A stretch of 64,000 bases of DNA from Neodiprion pinetum. Taxonomy: Eukaryota > Arthropoda > Insecta > Hymenoptera > Diprionidae. Numbering within the stretch: position 1 is the stretch's first letter; every line of letters begins with the position of its first letter. The notes under the pieces were generated by a model. The model saw only the letters and a program-made list of their open reading frames with translations. It had not been told where the DNA came from and did no database searches. The translations under genes were made by a program, and so were the position numbers. The stretch is from NCBI RefSeq assembly GCF_021155775.2, contig NC_060233.1:7814782-7878781 (forward strand), read 5' to 3'. Below, piece by piece: positions 58,449-64,000 of the stretch.

Positions 58449-60174
58449 AAGGGAAGTAAAAACCAAGGCTACTCGATGACAATGATTGAAATATTGAGGA
58501 GATGGTAGAGAAAAAAAAAAAAGAAATTACTCGTCAAGACGAACAAAGCGTACGAAAATAGAAGCCGAAGTCAAGTTTTAACGACCGTCTTACAAAGTCA
58601 CGTCACTCTTTGTGCGATCAGCATTCACCGATAGTTCATCGTTCCAGATTTATTCGCGATACATATGCCCAGCGGTATTTTTACCACATTAAACGGAGGT
58701 CGTTGCTCATTCTTTCTACACTAGCAAATTGTCATTCGGTAAAGCCTGCCTGGTAATGATTCGACCAGTATTGAATGCTAATTAAAGTGAAGATTTTCGT
58801 ACGGTAAAAGACTCGTTTAGATTGGAGAAAGAATCGACGTTTCGTACGGGACGGTTGAATTTCCGCGCCTGAAACGAATTCGGAAATCATAATTGTCACT
58901 CGGTGATTTTTTATCCATCGGATATTCGAGGTGAATAATTTTCTGGGACAAATCGACTGCAGGATTCGAAGCTGAAACAGCGTATCTGTTTATTATATAC
59001 CGCAGCTCGGGATACGAATGTTAATCGCTTCGAGATTGCTCGGTTTTTGGTCAGATATTTTGGGCGGATCGTATCACGTCCGCCAGCTTGCAACTGACTT
59101 TTTTCGATAAATTGAACAAATCTACTTGTTTCGAATCAGGTCGTTGCAGCCTGACTGACCATGAGTCTGAATTTTCCCAATTTTCTCACAGTTTCAGGAA
59201 ATCTTACCGGTTCCCTAAATCTCCGGACTACAACCTTGTCACGTTCTATCAATTCGCGACATTTTTCCGATGTTTACCGAGCCAAGAATAAAACGAACAA
59301 ACACAATCACCGAAATCATTTACCCAATGAATTTCATTGCAGCTGCGAAAACGCTGGCTGAAGATCTTCTCCTGAGAAAAACGTTGCGTTGATAATTTGA
59401 CAACTTATCGTAATCCCGCAGCTTTCGTCGAACATTACAATTGTCCGCCAAAAAGACGCGAAGCATTTTTACCGTGAACTTCGAAACGATTCTTCGTGCG
59501 AATCGGTGCTCAACACTGACGAGTTTGATTGAATTAAACTCCAACGTGTACAGAAATTTTGGGTGTTTCTTTTTTCTTTTTTTTTTTTTTTTTTATTCTT
59601 CATTTTTTCCCTGCGTGAAAATATATGATACAGGGTAGTTAACATGACGGAAAATTTGATCCGCCGCAGGCTGACATGGTGGAAAGAAAGAAGAAATAAA
59701 AAATTGACCTCGAATCACGCGGCTCAATCAATCATCCAAGCCAGTCCAGTCAGGACCTAATTTTCTGCTTCACGAACTCGACAGCCTTTGGTTGATGAAA
59801 ATAATCTTCTGTATGAAAAATTTGAACGATTGCTTCCATCGGCGTCTGAACGTGCTGAGAAATTTAATCTCTAATTGTAACTCGAGGTGAAAAAAAAAAA
59901 TCTTCTCGATAACGACGAGGACCAGGATATTGTAGGTATACTCCTGAAGGTTAGGGCTTGTTTATCAGTGTTGCTACATTTCGTCGCTGACTTGAAGGGT
60001 TTTCCCTTAACTCAATCAGTCTAATAGGAAAACCACGTTCCAAGGCGAACTGCGTTGCACGGTAATTCTGCCGATTACTCATGTCGATACCCTGGAGGAA
60101 ACGGTCCAAGATTTCGTTTCAGCACCTTCATCGGTCTTCTTGATGTCCGTACTTGGTGGTCCAGTCGAAATAGA
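58449..60174. other. non-coding stretch
   Basis: No supported exon. A long T-rich run lies at about 59568-59606. Confidence 0.5.
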
Positions 60175-60761
60175 TCTGAATTAAAAATATTCGGGAAATG
60201 GCCGCATTTTTGTGTGCAGGTATTTCTCACCCTAGGGAATTCAAATCTGAAGGCATTTTTGAGCTGCGTAACTGGCGTTTCGAGAAACCAGCAGGATTTG
60301 AGGTTATTCTTTTTTTTTTGTGTTTTTCTCAAAAACTGTTATCGAGAGATGAAAAATTACTCGACCATCGTGTAGAGCGGAAAATTCCACATCGAATTGA
60401 GTCCTCATACGTTGGAAATTGAGTCGGATTAAAAAATTACGAAAAATGAAATTCTACTTATCGACGGCATCAGAGATATTTTTGTGAAATAATTTCTTTT
60501 TCCTCAATTTGTTAATCCGAATCCGCTTCCGACGTATGAGGACATAATTCGATGTAGAATTTTCCGCTCTACACGATTGTCAAGTCATTTTTCATCTATA
60601 GATAGCGGTTTTTGTGGAAAACGCAAATAAAACGTAGTACTTTGCTGTTTTCTCTGAACACCGGCTAAGCAGCTCAAAAATGACTTCAGATTTGAGTTCC
60701 TGAGGGTGGAAAATCCCTGCACGCAAACAGGCAGCCGTATCCCGAATACTTTTAATTCAGA
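60175..60761. mobile_element. fold-back element, 587 bp
   Basis: The ends (TCTGAATTAAAARTATTCGGG and its inverse) and inner blocks (AATTCAAATCTGAAGG, CATTTTTGAGCTGC, TAGAGCGGAAAATTC, CCTCATACGT) pair as inverted arms of about 250 bp around a 60-80 nt centre. Frames on both strands (60055-60422) are a by-product of this structure. Confidence 0.75.
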
Positions 60762-63700
60762 CTTATTTTGACTGTACTACTCGGACACTTTCGGAGTAGG
60801 AATGACAACGTTGGAATTGAATCGCTTGAAATTGATCGAGCTTGTGACGCTTTTGTGATATGCCAGAGATACTTTCAATCAGGGTTGATATCCGTCCAGT
60901 GACTGCTTCATTGAATCGTCAAGCTCCATAACTTTCCTCAATTAAGCCGCGTCGCTTTAATGAAAAAGCCGAGCTCAACTTACGAAAAAATAACGTTGTA
61001 GTCCGAGTTGCGTAATTCTGTATACACCGAATACTCGGTTGTCTACATGGCAACGGATCTCTCTCATACCTGGCGACGGGGGATTTTACGTGTGCTTACA
61101 AGATGCGAGAGCGTGTAACTCCCAGGGGAGTGTCAACAGCGCTCCAATTACTCAACCGTGGAGGAAATTCCATGACAAATATTTTCCAAGTCTGTCAAAA
61201 CTTTACAAATGCTACGCATACCGTGCGGAGAAATTTTTTTTTTTTTTTTATCCTTTTCTCTCACCTCAAACTGTGCGTATTTTACATCATCACCTTTAAC
61301 CGGTTAGATTTCATCTAGAAACGATCGGGTTAGGATCGTTTATTTCGTCTGTTAATTTTCCCATCGGAAATCAAATTTCACGGGATGTCAAAGCCGCTGA
61401 CAATTATCATCGGACATTGCGTCGGCGGTGTTTTCGGTGTTTTCAAAATTTATGAACGCCTGTGAGGTTCCAGCAACAACTATTTCTACATCGCTAGTCG
61501 TAGGGTACCAAAAGCTGGTGCTCGAAGGACTCGTTATGAGTTTATTACGACGGACGAATACGTACCTCGGGTATAGAAAGTGGTTTGTATTGAACTGTTC
61601 CAATTAACGAAATTAGTACTGGTAGACGGTAGAAAAGAAGTCAAGGCCATAGACAAGCTGCTTCAATTATAAATTTCACCGATACAAATAATATATCATT
61701 GCCGGGGAATGGAAGACCAGTTTTAGAATAAAGGTCAGGAGAGCTTGCACGCGAATCCAACGCTGATAACGAGGCGTGCGGAGTCTCTCTCGAAAAAAAA
61801 AAAAAACAAGTCTTCTTTCAAAAAATAAAAAACACAAGTTTTCACACGTAATTCATTACACATATATTATCTGTATTAAGAAAGAAACGTGGTTGGATTA
61901 CTTGACAGTGTTCATAGATTTAGTCCATTTATTTCAGATGAATTTATCAACCGCAGAACAGTGTTCCAATTTTTTTTTTTCGGATGGTTAAAATGTTTCA
62001 ACGTCTCCACATGACGATGGAAAAAATATTGGTCTGCAATTTCAGCATGGAATGAAAATCGGCAAGTCATATACCTAATAAAGTAAAACACATGATTATG
62101 TTCCAAGCTCAAATCCTTCAACGTTTGTCTGTTTTTTTTTTTCTCTTTTTTTTTTAATTATTATTATTAATACTTGAGTACGATACAATATTGTTACATC
62201 AAATAAAATACATACATTCGTTTACCGTTGAGAGTTTTTCTTTTCTCTATCGACAAACCGAACGAGGAAAAAGAAAATTGAATCTTGTAACTTCACGTGT
62301 CAGCTGCTCTCACTTTAAAGACATATTTTAACTTTTCCCGAATGACAGGTATAATAATGTTACAACATTTAACAGGAGAAACAGATTTTCGACCTAATGC
62401 TTATCGTACCTGCTTACTACTCGTAACTAAAAATTGCACGTCGAAACACTGCAAAAAAAAAAAAATTGCACACTCGATTTACAAAACCCTCTAAATTATC
62501 GAGCTTGCATCAGCTTCGTAATAAAATTATCACGGATCAGAACAAGACGTTGGTGGAGCAAATGGGTACTTGTGGTGATAATATTATATATGGGTATGTA
62601 TATGTTACTACGGTGGAAAACGGGGCTTGAAATATTCAAAATTCATCAAGGCATATTGAACCACATGAGCTTACGAGGCTCGTCATTCCGTAACCAGGCT
62701 GGTTAATTCGTACAACATTGATATTAATACATACATCCATTTCCCCTTCCGGTTATCGGGATTTTCATTGGCTGCTTTAACCCGGAACCAATTCGACGCG
62801 TTGCTGAAGATAGATATGGTGGGTGGATAAGTGCGTGCGTGTGTGTGTGTGTGAGAGAGAGAGGAGAAAAGAAACGGAAGCCAAAGGTACGTCTGAACGG
62901 AAGTGTTCGTTATTTTCTCACCTCTGCCGAGTGACAAGACATACATAGGACGAGAATGAGGCCTCGTAATATCATCGATTGAGCAATCACGGGTAGAGGG
63001 ATGAAATAGGAAGGAGGTAAATATACCTGTTCCTGTCGTAACGAACCTGCAACACCTTTCGGATTTTCTCTTCTTATCGTCGTTACCGCGAAACCGTTGA
63101 TGGCGCGACGGCTCGAGTTCCGAGCTTTTTTTTACTCACAAATTAACGAACTTATTGCAAGCTCGTTCCGTTTTGTCTTGAAACTTTTGGAGGGCTGCGC
63201 TACGGGAAAGTTTTATCCCGGCTTATACGTCGTTTATTCGCGGTCACGTCCGTCGTTAAAGTTCGCATCGGGTGCCGATTAAACCAGCTAATGGAATTGT
63301 ACGATATTTACTCCAGGTCTGGATGGTGAATCTGATGCAAAAAATAACGTTTCGACAGTGGCTTCTGATTAGAATAAGCTACGAAAAAGGATTATGGTGG
63401 GTAAAGAAAAAAAATTACACACGTATTCGGATTTTGGGAGAAATTCGTTGGCGGAGGGTTTTTTTGGGTCACCGATAACGAATCCCACGTCAGACTTACA
63501 AAATTTAGAATTTTCGTTCCGTTACAGTGGTTCGGAATAAAAAAAAACGTCACATTCCTACGCGATATAATAGCCGAGGGCTTTTAAATCGTTAATCACG
63601 AATCTGAATTTGTAGTTCGAAATTCAAATTGGATATTATTGTTTTTCTTTTTTTGTACTTGGAACCTGCAGTGTCGGAACGGGAAGTTCGAAGGCTGGCT

Positions 63701-64000
63701 AATGACCGCCGAAAGCCGGTTACTTTGTTGGCAAATGCGGATTTTGTTCGAAAGAAATACCTGGGAATATGATCTAAAGTTATTGGCCAATGAACCGTTT
63801 ATAAAAACATCGAGGTGAAAGATCCTGGATTAAAGAAAGAATAGTTAATTATCGGGTTTTTGAGAAAAATAACCTGGTAAAATGTAATATTCCCGAAAAT
63901 TCTTTGTATAATTTTCGCACAGTCTTATAATTTTATACCCTTGAAATTCCTGTGCATTGTTCTAGAAGATCGCAAATTAAAGTGTGAAAAATCGGGTTTT
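60762..64000. other. non-coding stretch
   Basis: Contains a GT/GA microsatellite (62831-62863) and several A and T runs. No supported exon or repeat boundary. Confidence 0.5.
62831..62863. repeat. (GT)n(GA)n microsatellite
   Basis: GTGCGTGC followed by GT then GA dinucleotides. Confidence 0.9.

Overview
The window looks like nuclear DNA of an animal, most likely an insect and perhaps a hymenopteran. It has long non-coding stretches, GT-AG introns, many microsatellites, a 100-N scaffold gap and a dense load of small inverted-repeat transposons. CpG is not obviously depleted. No operon, prokaryotic gene set, tRNA, rRNA or CRISPR array was found. The species assignment is inference from texture only.

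The clearest object is a 6.6-kb DNA transposon at 11567-18181. It is bounded by a 17-bp terminal inverted repeat (CGAGGGGYTTAYCACTC) and a perfect 8-bp target-site duplication (GTCGTAGG at 11559-11566 and 18182-18189). Just inside each end, about 250 bp is filled with short direct motifs of the type TGYAATA, often 10-11 bp apart. Between them lies one gene that can be read without interruption as four exons (12000-12010, 12580-13962, 14013-16239, 16778-17542), predicted at 1,461 codons. It carries a helical N-terminus, a BED-like zinc finger, an acidic/basic linker, a transposase-like core with candidate D, D and E residues, and a C-terminal domain of unknown role. A MITE with a 25-bp perfect inverted repeat sits inside its last intron. 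The gene looks intact, so the element may be recent or active. I cannot place it firmly in a named superfamily; an 8-bp duplication and a P-element-like helical motif are compatible with the P/hAT side of the tree.

Left of it (1-11.5 kb) are one copy of a 430-bp MITE family, a snap-back repeat and a decayed reverse-transcriptase retroelement on the minus strand (about 8995-9875). Right of it (18-64 kb) the DNA looks like the large introns or upstream region of a host gene. Two CpG-rich plus-strand exons start with ATG, end in good splice donors and share the same phase (21792-21892 and 44319-44686); they could be alternative first exons of one gene whose body lies outside the window. The remainder is occupied by MITEs and fold-back elements: three more copies of the 430-bp family, a piggyBac-like TTAA element, a hAT-like element with an 8-bp duplication, several 400-900 bp palindromic elements, and a short hairpin whose four arm mismatches are all G:U on the plus strand.

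Most small open frames in the window show no family resemblance and are treated as chance.
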